From: Pseudomonas arsenicoxydans | Lineage (GTDB): Bacteria; Pseudomonadota; Gammaproteobacteria; Pseudomonadales; Pseudomonadaceae | Assembly: GCF_900103875.1 (NCBI RefSeq) | Contig: NZ_LT629705.1 | Location: 1,192,501 to 1,256,500, forward strand | Direction of reading: 5' to 3' | DNA length: 64,000 nucleotides | Shown here: positions 46,265 to 58,447 of the stretch, in pieces | Layout of the letters: every line of letters starts with the position of its first letter | How positions within the stretch are numbered: position 1 is the stretch's first letter | The notes under the pieces: model-generated | Databases searched by the model: none | The model's input: the letters and a program-made list of their open reading frames with translations, nothing else | What the model was told of the DNA's origin: nothing | Translations under genes and position numbers: made by a program

Positions 46265-48370
46265 TTACGCGCGCATGCGGGTGATGCGAATCACCCCGGT
46301 CAGTGCGCGCAGTTTCTTGATCACGCGGGCCAGGTGCACGCGGTCGTGCACGCTGACCACCAGTTGGACCACGCTGATACGACCATCGCGTTCGTCCATG
46401 CTGATTTTTTCGATATTGCCGTCGGCCGCGTTGACGCTGCTGGCCAACAGGGCGATCAGGCCACGCTGGTGTTCCAGCTCGACGCGCAGCTCGACGTTGA
46501 ATTCGCCGGTGACATCCTTGGCCCACGAGAGCTGGATGCATTTTTCCGGGTTGTGGCGGATTTCGCTGATGTTGCGGCAGTTGTCGAGGTGCACAACCAT
46601 GCCTTTGCCTGCTGACAGGTGACCGACAATCGGGTCGCCCGGGATTGGTGTGCAGCACTTGGCGTAGCTGAGGACCAGGCCTTCGGTGCCGCGAATCGCC
46701 AGCGGGCCTTCCGGGCTTGGCAACTGTTCGCCTTCGCCGAGCAGGCGGCGGGCGACCACATAAGCCATGCGATTGCCCAGGCCGATGTCTTCGAGCAGGT
46801 CTTCGATCAGTTCCAGGCGGTATTCGGTGAGCATCGCCTTGACGCGCTCTGCCGGGACTTTTTCCAGCGAGCTATCGAAGCCATTCAGCACTTTGTTCAA
46901 CAGGCGTTCGCCCAGGCTGATGGATTCGGAGCGGCGTTGCAGTTTCAGCGCATGGCGGATGTGGGTTCGCGCCTTGCCGGTGACCACAAAGTTGAGCCAC
47001 GCCGGGTTCGGCCGTGCGCCAGGTGCGCTGACAATCTCGACCGTGGAGCCGCTTTGCAGCGGTTCGGACAGCGGTGCGAGACGGCGGTTGATCCGACAGG
47101 CGATGCAGCTGTTGCCCACGTCGGTGTGTACCGCGTAAGCGAAGTCGACCGCCGTGGAGCCTTTTGGCAGCTCCATGATCCGGCCTTTGGGCGTGAACAC
47201 ATAGACCTCGTCCGGGAACAGGTCGATCTTCACACTCTCGATGAATTCCAGCGAGTTGCCGGCGCGTTGCTGCATTTCCAGCACGCCCTTGACCCACTGC
47301 CGGGCGCGAGCGTGAGTGCCTTTGGGCTGCTCGTCGCCGCTGGATTTATACAGCCAATGGGCAGCGATGCCGTTGTTGGCCATCTCTTCCATTTCACGGG
47401 TGCGGATCTGGATCTCGATCGGAACACCGTGCATGCCGAACAGCGTGGTGTGCAGCGACTGGTAGCCGTTGGCCTTGGGGATCGCGATGTAATCCTTGAA
47501 GCGCCCCGGCAACGGTTTGTACAAATTATGCACAGCACCCAGCACGCGATAGCAGGTATCGACCTTGTCGACGATGATCCGGAACGCATACACGTCCATG
47601 ATCTCGTTGAAGGCCCGACGCTTGCCGCGCATTTTCTTGTAGATGCCGTAGAGGTGTTTCTGACGACCGCTGACCTCGCCCTGAATGCCATCGATGGCCA
47701 GGCAGTGGCTGAGGGATTCCTCGATCTTGTTGACGATTTCCTTGCGGTTGCCCCGGGCGCGTTTGACGGCCTGGTTGATCCGCGCGGAACGCATCGGGTG
47801 CATGGCCTTGAAGCCCAGGTCTTCGAATTCTATGCGGATGGCGTGCATGCCCAGCCGGTTGGCGATGGGCGCATAGATTTCCAGGGTTTCCTTGGCGATC
47901 CGTCGGCGTTTTTCGCCAGACAGGACTTCCAGCGTGCGCATGTTGTGCAGGCGGTCGGCGAGCTTGACCAGGATCACGCGAATGTCGCGCGCCATGGCCA
48001 TGGCCATTTTCTGGAAGTTTTCGGCCTGGGCTTCGGCTTTGGTCTCGAAGTTCATCTGGGTCAGTTTGCTGACCCCATCGACCAGTTCGGCCACGGTTTC
48101 ACCGAACTGCGCTTGCAGCGCTTCTTTGGCAATACCGGTGTCTTCGATCACGTCATGCAGCATCGCAGCCATCAAACTCTGATGGTCCATGTGCATGTCG
48201 GCAAGAATGTTCGCCACCGCAAGAGGATGCGTGACGTACGCCTCGCCGCTACGGCGGCGTTGGCCGTCGTGGGCTTGTTCGGCGTAGAAGTACGCTCGGC
48301 GGACCAGATTGACCTGGTCCTTGCCGAGGTAGGTCGATAAGCGATCGGCGAGGGCGTCTATGCTCGGCAT
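46265..48370 (-). CDS. spoT: SpoT bifunctional (p)ppGpp synthetase/hydrolase
   Basis: 701 residues. The HD hydrolase domain has [12 protein letters not shown] and [10 protein letters not shown] near 60-75 and [12 protein letters not shown]; the synthetase domain shows [16 protein letters not shown]; then TGS ([15 protein letters not shown]) and a C-terminal ACT domain ([16 protein letters not shown]). The intact HDxxED motif means it can degrade ppGpp, which is the SpoT role in gamma-proteobacteria. It lies between rpoZ and ridA. Confidence 0.97.
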   Translation of the reverse strand: MPSIDALADRLSTYLGKDQVNLVRRAYFYAEQAHDGQRRRSGEAYVTHPLAVANILADMHMDHQSLMAAMLHDVIEDTGIAKEALQAQFGETVAELVDGVSKLTQMNFETKAEAQAENFQKMAMAMARDIRVILVKLADRLHNMRTLEVLSGEKRRRIAKETLEIYAPIANRLGMHAIRIEFEDLGFKAMHPMRSARINQAVKRARGNRKEIVNKIEESLSHCLAIDGIQGEVSGRQKHLYGIYKKMRGKRRAFNEIMDVYAFRIIVDKVDTCYRVLGAVHNLYKPLPGRFKDYIAIPKANGYQSLHTTLFGMHGVPIEIQIRTREMEEMANNGIAAHWLYKSSGDEQPKGTHARARQWVKGVLEMQQRAGNSLEFIESVKIDLFPDEVYVFTPKGRIMELPKGSTAVDFAYAVHTDVGNSCIACRINRRLAPLSEPLQSGSTVEIVSAPGARPNPAWLNFVVTGKARTHIRHALKLQRRSESISLGERLLNKVLNGFDSSLEKVPAERVKAMLTEYRLELIEDLLEDIGLGNRMAYVVARRLLGEGEQLPSPEGPLAIRGTEGLVLSYAKCCTPIPGDPIVGHLSAGKGMVVHLDNCRNISEIRHNPEKCIQLSWAKDVTGEFNVELRVELEHQRGLIALLASSVNAADGNIEKISMDERDGRISVVQLVVSVHDRVHLARVIKKLRALTGVIRITRMRA

Positions 48371-48426
48371 GATGAATCCTGCCGTTCGCTGTGACCCCGC
48401 GCCGTGCTACGTCGACCAGGCATGGC

Positions 48427-48690
48427 TTAGACGGCCTCGTTGGACTCGTCCTCGAACGCTGCGAACAGCGGTTCGTCTTCGACGATTTCAGCATTGGCGA
48501 TGAACTCGTAGCTCATCAGGCCTTCAGCGATTTCACGCAGCGCTACGACGGTAGGCTTGTCGTTTTCCCACTGAACCAGTGGCTCTTTGCCGCCGGTGGC
48601 CAGTTGACGGGCACGCTTGGTAGACAGCATGACCAGCTCAAAGCGGTTTTCCACGTGGTTTAGGCAATCTTCAACGGTTACGCGGGCCAT
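48427..48690 (-). CDS. rpoZ: RNA polymerase omega subunit
   Basis: 87 residues from [20 protein letters not shown]; an earlier in-frame codon lacks support. [10 protein letters not shown] is the conserved omega segment that chaperones the beta-prime subunit. It precedes spoT by 56 bp, an ancient gene pairing. Confidence 0.97.
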   Translation of the reverse strand: MARVTVEDCLNHVENRFELVMLSTKRARQLATGGKEPLVQWENDKPTVVALREIAEGLMSYEFIANAEIVEDEPLFAAFEDESNEAV

Positions 48691-48753
48691 GGTATTCCTC
48701 GGAGCGAATGCAATATGCGCGCTGCCCGGTTGGGCGAGCGGACTCAACAGTTT

Positions 48754-48790
48754 AAAAAATCACCAGCGTTTAGGGAAGCGCTGATTTTTT
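48754..48790 (-). terminator. Terminator-like hairpin between gmk and rpoZ
   Basis: AAAAAATCAC-CAGCG (48754-48767) pairs with CGCT-GATTTTTT (48779-48790). A second stem, CGCTGCAAG (48808-48816) with CTTGCAGCG (48832-48840), lies just before it in the direction of gmk transcription. Together they probably end gmk transcripts before rpoZ. Confidence 0.65.
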
Positions 48791-48858
48791 GACCAAGCCC
48801 TTCAACGCGCTGCAAGTGCCAATGTAAAGCCCTTGCAGCGGTTTTGGGAAGCGCTGTT

Positions 48859-50354
<1,496 letters not shown>

Positions 50355-50592
50355 GGAGGTACCTCGCAATGCAGGTTCATGCGTTACCAAAGGTTTCGCA
50401 GACCCGATCTAAATGAATTTAAGCCCAGAGGCAGCAAAGGCGCAGGATTGTAGCGCAGTGGGGCGGATGCGCCCAAACACACGGCGTGACAAAGGGCTGC
50501 AGGCCGTCGGTAAAGCGGTGTCCCAAGCTCTGGTCAGGGCCTTCAATCGTCGGGCAGATTTTTTAGACGTGCCCAGTCTCGGCCGGCGGCTC

Positions 50593-50598
50593 TATAAT
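50593..50598 (+). promoter_or_regulatory. -10 box of the rph promoter
   Basis: A perfect TATAAT lies 38 bases upstream of the rph ATG. No good -35 hexamer is seen at 16-18 bases, so the promoter may need an activator or rely on upstream contacts. Confidence 0.5.
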
Positions 50599-50635
50599 GC
50601 TCGGCAGTTTTCCGTCCCCAGTACAGGTATTCCCT

Positions 50636-51358
50636 ATGAAACGTCCAAGTGGTCGCGCTGCCGATCAGCTCCGCTCGATCCGCATTACCCGCAACTACAC
50701 CAAACACGCCGAGGGTTCTGTGCTGGTCGAGTTCGGTGATACCAAAGTCATCTGCACCGTCAGCGTTGAAAATGGCGTGCCGCGTTTCCTCAAAGGTCAG
50801 GGCCAGGGCTGGTTGACCGCCGAATACGGCATGCTGCCGCGCGCCACCGGCGAGCGTAACCAGCGTGAAGCGAGCCGCGGCAAGCAAGGCGGCCGCACCC
50901 TGGAAATCCAGCGTCTGATCGGCCGTTCGCTGCGCGCTTCCCTGGACATGTCCAAGCTGGGCGACGTCACCCTGTACGTCGATTGCGACGTGATTCAGGC
51001 AGACGGCGGCACCCGCACCGCGTCCATCACCGGCGCCATGGTTGCGCTGGTCGATGCCTTGAAAGTGATCAAGAAACGTGGCGGCCTGAAAGGCGGCGAC
51101 CCGCTCAAGCAAATGATCGCTGCCGTTTCGGTTGGCATGTACCAGGGCGAGCCGGTCCTCGACCTCGACTATCTGGAAGACTCGGCTGCCGAGACCGACC
51201 TGAACGTGGTGATGACAAGCACCGGCGGCTTCATCGAAGTCCAGGGCACTGCCGAAGGCGCACCGTTCCAGCCGGAAGAGCTGAACGCTATGCTTGAGCT
51301 GGCGAAGAAAGGCATGACCGAGATCTTCGAACTGCAAAAGGCCGCACTGGCCGACTGA
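50636..51358 (+). CDS. rph: RNase PH
   Basis: 240 residues from [19 protein letters not shown]. Phosphate-dependent exoribonuclease that trims tRNA 3' ends. [36 protein letters not shown] contains the catalytic/phosphate region, and [19 protein letters not shown] follows. Unlike the E. coli K-12 copy, there is no frameshift. A DUF4870 gene follows 27 bp downstream. Confidence 0.97.
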   Translation: MKRPSGRAADQLRSIRITRNYTKHAEGSVLVEFGDTKVICTVSVENGVPRFLKGQGQGWLTAEYGMLPRATGERNQREASRGKQGGRTLEIQRLIGRSLRASLDMSKLGDVTLYVDCDVIQADGGTRTASITGAMVALVDALKVIKKRGGLKGGDPLKQMIAAVSVGMYQGEPVLDLDYLEDSAAETDLNVVMTSTGGFIEVQGTAEGAPFQPEELNAMLELAKKGMTEIFELQKAALAD

Positions 51359-51385
51359 TCGGATGTTCCACGCAAGGAGGACACC

Positions 51386-51754
51386 ATGAGTGACGAGCAG
51401 CAGCTACTTCCCATCCCGAGCAAAGACGTTCGGCAGTGGGCGATGTTTTGTCACCTGTCCGCCTTGCTGGGGATCTGGATTCCATTTGGCACGCTGATCG
51501 GCCCGCTGATTCTCTGGCAGATGAAGCGCGAGATGGACCCGTTTGTCGATGCACAGGGCAAGGAGGCGCTGAACTTTCAGATCACCGTCGCCATTGCGTC
51601 GGCCATCTGCTTCCTGCTGATGGTGGTGATCATCGGGTTCTTCCTGTTTGGGCTGGTGGCGATTGGCGCGTTGGTGCTGACGATCATCGCTGGCGTGAAA
51701 GCCAATGAAGGGGTGCCGTATCGGTATCCGTTCACTTGGCGGTTGATCAAATAA
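51386..51754 (+). CDS. DUF4870 membrane protein
   Basis: 122 residues with three to four hydrophobic segments (LSALLGIWIPFGTLIGPLILW; FQITVAIASAICFLLMVVIIG; LFGLVAIGALVLTIIAGV). The motif WQMKREMDPFVDAQGKEALNFQI between the first two is the DUF4870/Tic20-like signature. Function unknown. Lies after rph with AAGGAGG as RBS and is followed by a strong terminator. Confidence 0.9.
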   Translation: MSDEQQLLPIPSKDVRQWAMFCHLSALLGIWIPFGTLIGPLILWQMKREMDPFVDAQGKEALNFQITVAIASAICFLLMVVIIGFFLFGLVAIGALVLTIIAGVKANEGVPYRYPFTWRLIK

Positions 51755-51808
51755 ACACCGTAAACCCTCTTGTGAGAGTGCTTGCTCTCACATTGGATGC
51801 TTTAAAAC

Positions 51809-51843
51809 AAATGCCCTGACTTGTCAGGGCATTTGTATTTTTG
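51809..51843 (+). terminator. Terminator after the DUF4870 gene
   Basis: AAATGCCCTGAC (51809-51820), loop TT, GTCAGGGCATTT (51823-51834), then GTATTTTT. A degenerate TGTGAGAG...CTCTCACA repeat lies immediately upstream. Confidence 0.9.
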
Positions 51844-51933
51844 CGGTTCAATTAAGTATCTGCGTATAAGGCGTGTGATATCGGTGATATCCGTGCCAAA
51901 TCTCTTTATTAAACATCACTCTTACATCTTTAG

Positions 51934-52152
51934 TCACAACTGCAATGGCTCAGCATCGGCTGCGTCCTTGGCAATGAGACTTTGCGGTTGATAGAGTTGC
52001 CCCACGTTATATTCATTCAGAAATATTTCGACATATTCAAGCCATCGAAGGTCCTTGAATTTCAAGCAATCAGTGTTGAGACACTCAGCCGGTTCAAGAG
52101 GCGTGCGCAGGTAAAAAGTCCGCCTCTGAATATATAGCCAAGAATAATCCCA
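51934..52152 (-). pseudogene. Start-less remnant of a foreign gene
   Basis: The minus-strand frame ending in TGA at 51936-51934 is open for 73 codons up to the gltS start and reads like a protein: WDYSWLYIQRRTFYLRTPLE, then CLNTDCLKFKDLRWLEYVEI, FLNEYNVGQLYQPQSLIAKD and a short acidic tail. There is no ATG or GTG, and the frame hits a stop within about ten further codons upstream. I read it as the 3' end of a gene whose 5' part was lost when gltS entered. Family unknown. Confidence 0.45.
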
Positions 52153-53361
52153 ATGATTCAGCTCGATTTTTATGGAACGCTTGTGGCCGCCTCCTTAGTG
52201 CTTTTGCTGGGGCGCGGACTTGTTGCTCGTGTTGGTTTTTTACGTAATTACAATATTCCTGAGCCCGTCGCCGGCGGTCTGTTGGTTGCTCTGGCTCTGT
52301 TGGCATTGCGAACTTTTGATATTGAAGTCCGCTTCGATACTTCATTACAGACGCCGTTGATGTTGGCTTTTTTTGCCACTATCGGCTTGAGTGCGGATTT
52401 CGCCAGCCTGAAGAAGGGCGGTCGCGTAGTGGGCGTTTTTCTACTGGCAGTGGTCGGACTCCTGATCGTCCAGAATGCCATGGGCATCGGCCTCGCAAAA
52501 ATGCTGGGGCTCGATCCTTTGATGGGCCTGCTGACAGGCTCGATTACGTTGTCGGGCGGTCACGGTACAGGCGCCGCGTGGGGGACGGTTTTCAGTGAGA
52601 AGTACGGTCTGGCTTCTGCCTCCGAGCTTGCGATTGCCTCTGCGACATTTGGCCTGGTGTTGGGTGGCTTGATTGGGGGGCCGGTCGCTCGCCTGCTGAT
52701 CAAGCGTGTTCAAGTACCCGGCTGCCACCCTCAGGAAACGCCACGGTTGCCAAAGGGCTTTGAGCAGCCGAACAAAGAGCGCTCTATTACGCCATTTACG
52801 TTTATCGAGACACTTGCTTTGATTGCGGTCAGCTTATTGGCCGGCAATCTTCTGAATGGCTGGCTGCAAGGAACTGCACTTGAGTTGCCGACGTTCGTGT
52901 GCGTCTTGTTTGTGGGTGTGGTATTGCGCAATGGGCTTTCAGCGTTGGGTTTGTATCAGGTATTCGAGCGTGAAGTTTCCGTGCTGGGGAATGTCAGCCT
53001 GTCGCTGTTTCTGGCGATTGCCTTGATGTCGCTCAAGCTCTGGGATCTGGCGGCACTGGCCTTGCCGATCTTCATCATTCTGGCTGCGCAAGCGTTGGTC
53101 ATGGCGCTGTTTGCGATTTTCGTGACGTTCAGAATCATGGGCAGCAACTACGATGCGGCGGTGTTGGCGGCAGGGCACTGCGGTTTTGGGTTGGGTGCCA
53201 CACCCACGGCCATCGCTAACATGCAGGCGGTGACGCAGCGCTACGGGCCTTCGCAGATAGCGTTTCTGGTGGTGCCCATGGTGGGGGCGTTCTTCATCGA
53301 CGTCGTTAATGTCATCGTGATCAAGCTGTATCTGGCGCTGCCGTTTTTTGCCGTTGCCTGA
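52153..53361 (+). CDS. gltS: Sodium/glutamate symporter
   Basis: 402 residues, the GltS length, with about ten membrane segments. The two inverted GltS repeats are visible: SGGHGTGAAWGTVF near 137 and AAGHCGFGLGATPTAIANMQAV near 340, which form the substrate and sodium site. It imports L-glutamate. It interrupts the usual rph-DUF4870-crc order and lies beside a gene remnant, suggesting acquisition. RBS is weak; the leader is AT-rich. Confidence 0.93.
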   Translation: MIQLDFYGTLVAASLVLLLGRGLVARVGFLRNYNIPEPVAGGLLVALALLALRTFDIEVRFDTSLQTPLMLAFFATIGLSADFASLKKGGRVVGVFLLAVVGLLIVQNAMGIGLAKMLGLDPLMGLLTGSITLSGGHGTGAAWGTVFSEKYGLASASELAIASATFGLVLGGLIGGPVARLLIKRVQVPGCHPQETPRLPKGFEQPNKERSITPFTFIETLALIAVSLLAGNLLNGWLQGTALELPTFVCVLFVGVVLRNGLSALGLYQVFEREVSVLGNVSLSLFLAIALMSLKLWDLAALALPIFIILAAQALVMALFAIFVTFRIMGSNYDAAVLAAGHCGFGLGATPTAIANMQAVTQRYGPSQIAFLVVPMVGAFFIDVVNVIVIKLYLALPFFAVA

Positions 53362-53387
53362 GGTTTGGGTCATGTTCGCTGGCGCAT

Positions 53388-53424
53388 AAAAAATGCCCGT
53401 ATCTTTCGATACGGGCATTTTTTT
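53388..53424. terminator. Bidirectional terminator between gltS and crc
   Basis: AAAAAATGCCCGTATC (53388-53403), loop TTTC, and the exact complement GATACGGGCATTTTTT (53408-53423). It serves both convergent genes. Confidence 0.95.
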
Positions 53425-53440
53425 ATCTGCGAAACGACGC

Positions 53441-54220
53441 TTAGATCGTCAGCGTCCAGTCGTAGTCCACGATCAGTGGCGCGTGCTGCGAGAACCGCGG
53501 CTGACGTGGCAGGCGTGCGCTGCGAACAAAACGGCGCAGGCCTGGGGTCAGCAGCTGATAGTCGAAACGCCAGCCCAGGTTGAGCATCTCAGCCTGTTCG
53601 TTGTCTGGCCACCAGCTGTACTGGTCGCCTTCACGGCTGACTTCGCGCAGGGCATCGACATAACCCATGTTGCCGACAATCTCGTCCATCCAGGCACGTT
53701 CAGGCGCCAGGAAGCCCGGCGATTGCTGGCTGTCGCGCCAGTTCTTGATATCCAGCTTCTGTTGCGCGACGTACAGCGAGCCACAGTAAATGTACTCGCG
53801 ACGTTTGCGCCGCTGTTTATCCAGATAACGGGCGAAGTCGTCCATTAGCTTGAACTTCTGGTTCAAATCTTCATCGCCATTCTGCCCCGAAGGGAGCAGC
53901 AAGGTCGCGATGCTGACCTTATCGAAATCGGCTTGCAGGTAGCGCCCGTAGCGGTCGGCCGTCTCGAACCCGAGACCGCTGATGACTGCCTTCGGTTGCA
54001 ACCGCGAATACAAAGCCACGCCACCCTGGGCGGGAACTTCGGCTTCGCAGGCATAAAGGAAGTAGCCATCCAGTTGGAAGGCTGGATCGTCCAGTTCAAA
54101 GGCGGAGGCGCGGGTGTCCTGCAGGCAGATGACGTCGGCATTCTGTGCTTGCAGCCAACTGAGCAACCCTCGCTCCACTGCAGCCTGAATACCATTGACG
54201 TTCACACTGATGATCCGCAT
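53441..54220 (-). CDS. crc: Crc catabolite repression control protein
   Basis: 259 residues from MRIISVNVNGIQAAVERGL; same length as P. aeruginosa Crc. It has the exonuclease III/AP-endonuclease fold (ICLQDTRA where ExoIII has ICLQETK; QHAPLIVDYD at the end where ExoIII has SDHAPV) but lacks the full catalytic set, as known for Crc. It acts with Hfq to block translation of catabolic mRNAs during growth on preferred carbon sources. Divergent from pyrE. Confidence 0.96.
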   Translation of the reverse strand: MRIISVNVNGIQAAVERGLLSWLQAQNADVICLQDTRASAFELDDPAFQLDGYFLYACEAEVPAQGGVALYSRLQPKAVISGLGFETADRYGRYLQADFDKVSIATLLLPSGQNGDEDLNQKFKLMDDFARYLDKQRRKRREYIYCGSLYVAQQKLDIKNWRDSQQSPGFLAPERAWMDEIVGNMGYVDALREVSREGDQYSWWPDNEQAEMLNLGWRFDYQLLTPGLRRFVRSARLPRQPRFSQHAPLIVDYDWTLTI

Positions 54221-54245
54221 AAATGGCCCCAAAAATCGCGTGCGT

Positions 54246-54251
54246 GTATGA
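54246..54251 (+). promoter_or_regulatory. Extended -10 box upstream of pyrE
   Basis: TATGAT, preceded by TG-like bases (GTGTATGAT), lies 52 bases before the pyrE ATG in the short crc-pyrE divergent gap. It is a candidate pyrE -10; the -35 is not clear. Confidence 0.4.
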
Positions 54252-54302
54252 TACACGGCGTCAACCTAATTAGCTAAATCCGTGGTATTTGGGGTTTTTT
54301 TC

Positions 54303-54947
54303 ATGCAAGCGTATCAGCGCGATTTCATTCGTTTTGCCATCGATCGCGGCGTTTTGCGCTTCGGTGAGTTCACCCTGAAGTCCGGACGCACCAGTCCTTA
54401 CTTCTTCAATGCCGGCCTGTTCAACACAGGGAAGGCCCTTGCACAGCTGGGTCGTTTCTACGCGGCTGCCATCGTCGAGAGCGGAATCCCGTTCGACGTA
54501 CTGTTTGGCCCGGCGTACAAAGGCATCCCGTTGGCGGCGACCACCGCGGTGGCGTTGGCCGAGCATCATGACCGTGATTTGCCTTGGTGCTTCAACCGCA
54601 AAGAAGCCAAGGCCCACGGCGAAGGCGGCAGTCTGGTTGGCGCGCCATTGACCGGCGATGTGCTGATCATCGACGACGTGATTACTGCCGGCACCGCGAT
54701 CCGTGAAGTGATGCAGATCATCGCTTCCCAGGACGGCGCCAAGGCGGCGGGCGTGCTGATCGCCCTGAACCGTCAGGAGCGTGGCAATGGCGAGCTGTCC
54801 GCGATCCAGGAAGTGGAGCGCGACTTCGGCATTCCGGTGATCAGCATTGTTTCGTTGAACCAGGTGCTTGAGTTCTTGGCGGACGATCCACAGCTCAAGC
54901 AGCACCTGCCTGCTGTAGAAGCCTACCGGGCACAGTTCGGCGTCTAA
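54303..54947 (+). CDS. pyrE: Orotate phosphoribosyltransferase
   Basis: 214 residues from [20 protein letters not shown]. The PRPP-binding signature [17 protein letters not shown] is near 120, and [18 protein letters not shown] and [11 protein letters not shown] form the orotate and diphosphate sites. It makes orotidine 5'-phosphate in pyrimidine synthesis. A terminator follows within a few bases. Confidence 0.98.
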   Translation: MQAYQRDFIRFAIDRGVLRFGEFTLKSGRTSPYFFNAGLFNTGKALAQLGRFYAAAIVESGIPFDVLFGPAYKGIPLAATTAVALAEHHDRDLPWCFNRKEAKAHGEGGSLVGAPLTGDVLIIDDVITAGTAIREVMQIIASQDGAKAAGVLIALNRQERGNGELSAIQEVERDFGIPVISIVSLNQVLEFLADDPQLKQHLPAVEAYRAQFGV

Positions 54948-54949
54948 AG

Positions 54950-54980
54950 AAAAGGCCCTGTGAGAACAGGGCCTTTTTTC
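54950..54980 (+). terminator. pyrE terminator
   Basis: AAAAGGCCCTG, loop TGAGAA, CAGGGCCTTTTTT. It lies immediately after the pyrE stop codon. Confidence 0.92.
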
Positions 54981-55001
54981 ATTGGAAAACCAAACTTTGT
55001 T

Positions 55002-55205
55002 TTACCTGTTTGGATACGGATCTTTCACCGCGTCACCTTGGCCGGTCAGAACCTTCCAGCCATTACGCGTGTGTGTCGATTTCTGGTACTGAGGGCACGG
55101 TGGAATCGAGGTCTTTGCCTGATTCGAATACCGATGCCCGCAGTCCACACATTCAAAGGTGCCTGCTGAAACATCACTGCCGTAAGGAACGTAATCTTTT
55201 TGCAT
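55002..55205 (-). CDS. Small zinc-ribbon-like protein
   Basis: 67 residues. GTFECVDCGHRYSNQ holds one Cys-x-x-Cys knuckle (about 19-22) and IPPCPQYQ holds a single Cys where zinc ribbons normally have a second pair (CPxC). So only three Cys are present; the fourth ligand is missing or is another residue. The rest is polar, ending GQGDAVKDPYPNR. AGGAGAG precedes the ATG. Small rubredoxin- or zinc-ribbon-like proteins of this kind are common near pyrE in pseudomonads (from memory). Role unknown. Confidence 0.7.
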   Translation of the reverse strand: MQKDYVPYGSDVSAGTFECVDCGHRYSNQAKTSIPPCPQYQKSTHTRNGWKVLTGQGDAVKDPYPNR

Positions 55206-55305
55206 GGGTAACTCTCCTGTGGATACAGGGAAGATCCTATGCAGATTGATGCTGGCACGATGTCGGATGTTTCGCTGAGTCAGGTAGGACGCTTCCGGCG
55301 CGCAT

Positions 55306-55382
55306 AAAAAAGACCGCAGTCTTCACCAGCGCCTACAGAATATTCGTACTTCCGTAGGTGCCGGCGAAGGCTGCGGTCTTTT
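55306..55382. repeat. REP-like inverted repeat / terminator downstream of argB
   Basis: AAAAAAGACCGCAG and its complement CTGCGGTCTTTTG flank an imperfect inner stem (GCGCCTAC/GTAGGTGC). It resembles the repeat at 2551-2614 in both layout and arm sequence. It probably ends argB transcription on the minus strand. Confidence 0.75.
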
Positions 55383-55394
55383 GTCGTTCTTGAA

Positions 55395-56300
<906 letters not shown>

Positions 56301-56325
56301 TCAGGGCTCCGGGTGCTTCGTCAAA

Positions 56326-57723
56326 TCAGAACGGTAATTGGAGATCAGGTGCAACACGCTTCAACTGGACTTTGAATACGTCCTTGATGCGCTGCAGTTC
56401 AGCCTCGTCATCGGCCTCGAAACGCAGCACCAGCACCGGTGTGGTGTTGGACGCGCGCACCAGGCCCCAGCCTTTGGCGTAGTCGACTCGCACGCCGTCA
56501 ATGGTGGTCAGGTCGGCGCCTTCGCCCCACTTCGCATCGTGCAATGCATCAATGATGCTGAATTTGCTCTCTTCGGTCACATGGATATTGATTTCCGGCG
56601 TAGAAATATCGTTCGGGAAGGTCGCAAACAGCTCTTCCGCGGTGGATTTTTCCTTGCTGAGGATCTCCAGCAGACGCGCAGCGCTGTAAATGCCGTCGTC
56701 AAAACCGAACCAGCGCTCCTTGAAGAAGATGTGCCCGCTCATTTCGCCGGCCAACAGGGCGCCGGTTTGCTTCATTTTCTTTTTGATCAACGAGTGACCG
56801 GTCTTCCACATCAGCGGACGACCGCCGTATTCCTTGATCAGCGGTGTCAGGCGGCGGGTGCATTTGACGTCGAAGATGATTTCCGCGTTGGCGTTGCGCG
56901 CCAGTACGTCGCGGGCAAACAGCATCAGCAAGCGGTCAGGGTAGACGATGCTGCCAGTGTTGGTCACAACACCCACGCGGTCGCCGTCGCCATCGAAAGC
57001 CAGGCCCAGGTCAGCGTTGGTTTCCTTGACCTTGGCAATCAGGTCGACGAGGTTTTCAGGCTTGCCCGGGTCCGGGTGATGGTTGGGGAAGTTGCCGTCG
57101 ACGTCGCAGAACAGCGGGATGACTTCGCAGTTCAGCGCTTCGATCAGTTGCGGGGCGATCACGCCGGCCGCGCCGTTGCCACAGTCGACCACCACTTTGA
57201 GGCGGCGAGCCAGTTTGATGTCCTGGACGATTTCGGTGTTGTAGCGATCGAGAATCTCGACCTGGGTGACGCTGCCCTTGCCGCTGCTCAGGTTGTTCGT
57301 CTTGAGGCGGTCATGCAGGGCCTGGATCTGTTCGTTGGCCAGGGTGTCGCCAGCGATCACGATCTTGAAGCCGTTGTAGTTCGACGGGTTATGGCTGCCG
57401 GTGAGCATCACGCCCGATTTGCCGGCCAGCACGTTGGCGGCGTAATACAGCGCAGGCGTTGGCACCAGGCCAACGTCGCTGACGTGACAACCACTGTCGG
57501 CCAGGCCTTTGATCAGTTGCTCGACCAGCTCCGGGCCGGACAGGCGACCGTCGCGACCGACTGAAACGTTCGGTTCGTCCTGGGCCAGACTCTGGGCACC
57601 GATTGCACGACCGAGCCAATAAGCGGTTTCAGCGTTCAAGAATTCCGGGACGGTGCCGCGAATGTCGTAGGCGCGGAAGATGCTGTCCGGAAACTTGGGT
57701 GGGACTTGGGCTGGGTTGCTCAT
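56326..57723 (-). CDS. algC: AlgC phosphomannomutase/phosphoglucomutase
   Basis: 465 residues from MSNPAQVPPKFPDSIFRAYD. The active-site phosphoserine loop TGSHNPSNYNG (Ser110) and the metal loop DGDGDRVG are intact. It makes mannose-1-P for alginate and glucose-1-P for LPS and rhamnolipid. The frame stays open for 141 more codons upstream, through the spacer and into dut, but those lack a ribosome site and family similarity; the internal ATG matches known AlgC proteins. Confidence 0.97.
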   Translation of the reverse strand: MSNPAQVPPKFPDSIFRAYDIRGTVPEFLNAETAYWLGRAIGAQSLAQDEPNVSVGRDGRLSGPELVEQLIKGLADSGCHVSDVGLVPTPALYYAANVLAGKSGVMLTGSHNPSNYNGFKIVIAGDTLANEQIQALHDRLKTNNLSSGKGSVTQVEILDRYNTEIVQDIKLARRLKVVVDCGNGAAGVIAPQLIEALNCEVIPLFCDVDGNFPNHHPDPGKPENLVDLIAKVKETNADLGLAFDGDGDRVGVVTNTGSIVYPDRLLMLFARDVLARNANAEIIFDVKCTRRLTPLIKEYGGRPLMWKTGHSLIKKKMKQTGALLAGEMSGHIFFKERWFGFDDGIYSAARLLEILSKEKSTAEELFATFPNDISTPEINIHVTEESKFSIIDALHDAKWGEGADLTTIDGVRVDYAKGWGLVRASNTTPVLVLRFEADDEAELQRIKDVFKVQLKRVAPDLQLPF

Positions 57724-57986
57724 CTGTAGGAATGCTCCATCTCGAAAGTGACTGGACAGGCCTGCGAAAAATGCGTCGGCCGGCTCAAACTGAAGGGTAT
57801 GACGGCGTTTTCCACTGAGAGTTCGTGGTGTGTAAAGGCCATGCCACCTGCGTTTACGAGGTAATGACCGGTCAATGCCTTGATTTTGGGCACTAAACCT
57901 TCCAGATGAACTTTGTGCGAATTTTGCCTTGGCAGACCGAAGACAAGGTTGAGGCCGGGCAGGGCGCCCAGCCTGAACACCTGTAA

Positions 57987-58442
57987 TCAGTGGCTGCCGG
58001 AATGCCCGAAACCGCCCGCACCACGTTCGGTTTCGACAAACTCTTCGACCATCTCGAAGTGCGCTTGAACCACCGGCACCAGCACCAGTTGGGCCAGGCG
58101 CTCGCCCACCACCATGTTGAAATCGGTCTGGCCACGGTTCCAGCACGACACCATCAGCGGGCCCTGGTAGTCGGAGTCGATCAAGCCGACCAGGTTGCCC
58201 AGCACGATGCCGTGCTTATGGCCCAGGCCGGAGCGCGGCAGGATCAGCGCCGCCAAACCGGGATCGCCAATGTAGACGGACAGGCCTGTCGGGATCAGCA
58301 CGGTTTCGCCCGGCTTGATCACGGTGTCTTTTTCCAGCATGGCGCGCAGGTCCAGGCCGGCGGAGCCTGGAGTGGCGTACTGCGGCAACGGGAATTCGGT
58401 ACCGATGCGAGGGTCGAGGATCTTGGCTTGCAAAGCGTGCAT
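57987..58442 (-). CDS. dut: dUTP diphosphatase
   Basis: 151 residues. The five dUTPase motifs are visible: [48 protein letters not shown], and [11 protein letters not shown] at the C-terminus. It removes dUTP and supplies dUMP. It starts five bases after coaBC, so it is coupled to it. Confidence 0.98.
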   Translation of the reverse strand: MHALQAKILDPRIGTEFPLPQYATPGSAGLDLRAMLEKDTVIKPGETVLIPTGLSVYIGDPGLAALILPRSGLGHKHGIVLGNLVGLIDSDYQGPLMVSCWNRGQTDFNMVVGERLAQLVLVPVVQAHFEMVEEFVETERGAGGFGHSGSH

Positions 58443-58447
58443 GTAAG

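Larger units (their letters stand above)
51755..52152. other. Spacer between DUF4870 and gltS genes
   Basis: No intact gene. It holds a degenerate REP-like element, the terminator at 51809-51843, and a start-less minus-strand coding remnant from 51934 onward. The sequence is AT-richer than the flanks, in line with insertion of foreign DNA together with gltS. Confidence 0.6.

Noticed and set aside
46619..48340. 573-codon plus-strand open frame across spoT
   Set aside because: Antisense shadow of spoT; translation is His/Asp/Val-biased without any motif.
57724..58146. A 141-codon in-frame N-terminal extension of algC
   Set aside because: The extension overlaps dut in another frame, has no ribosome site, and does not resemble AlgC; the ATG at 57723 gives a full-length enzyme.
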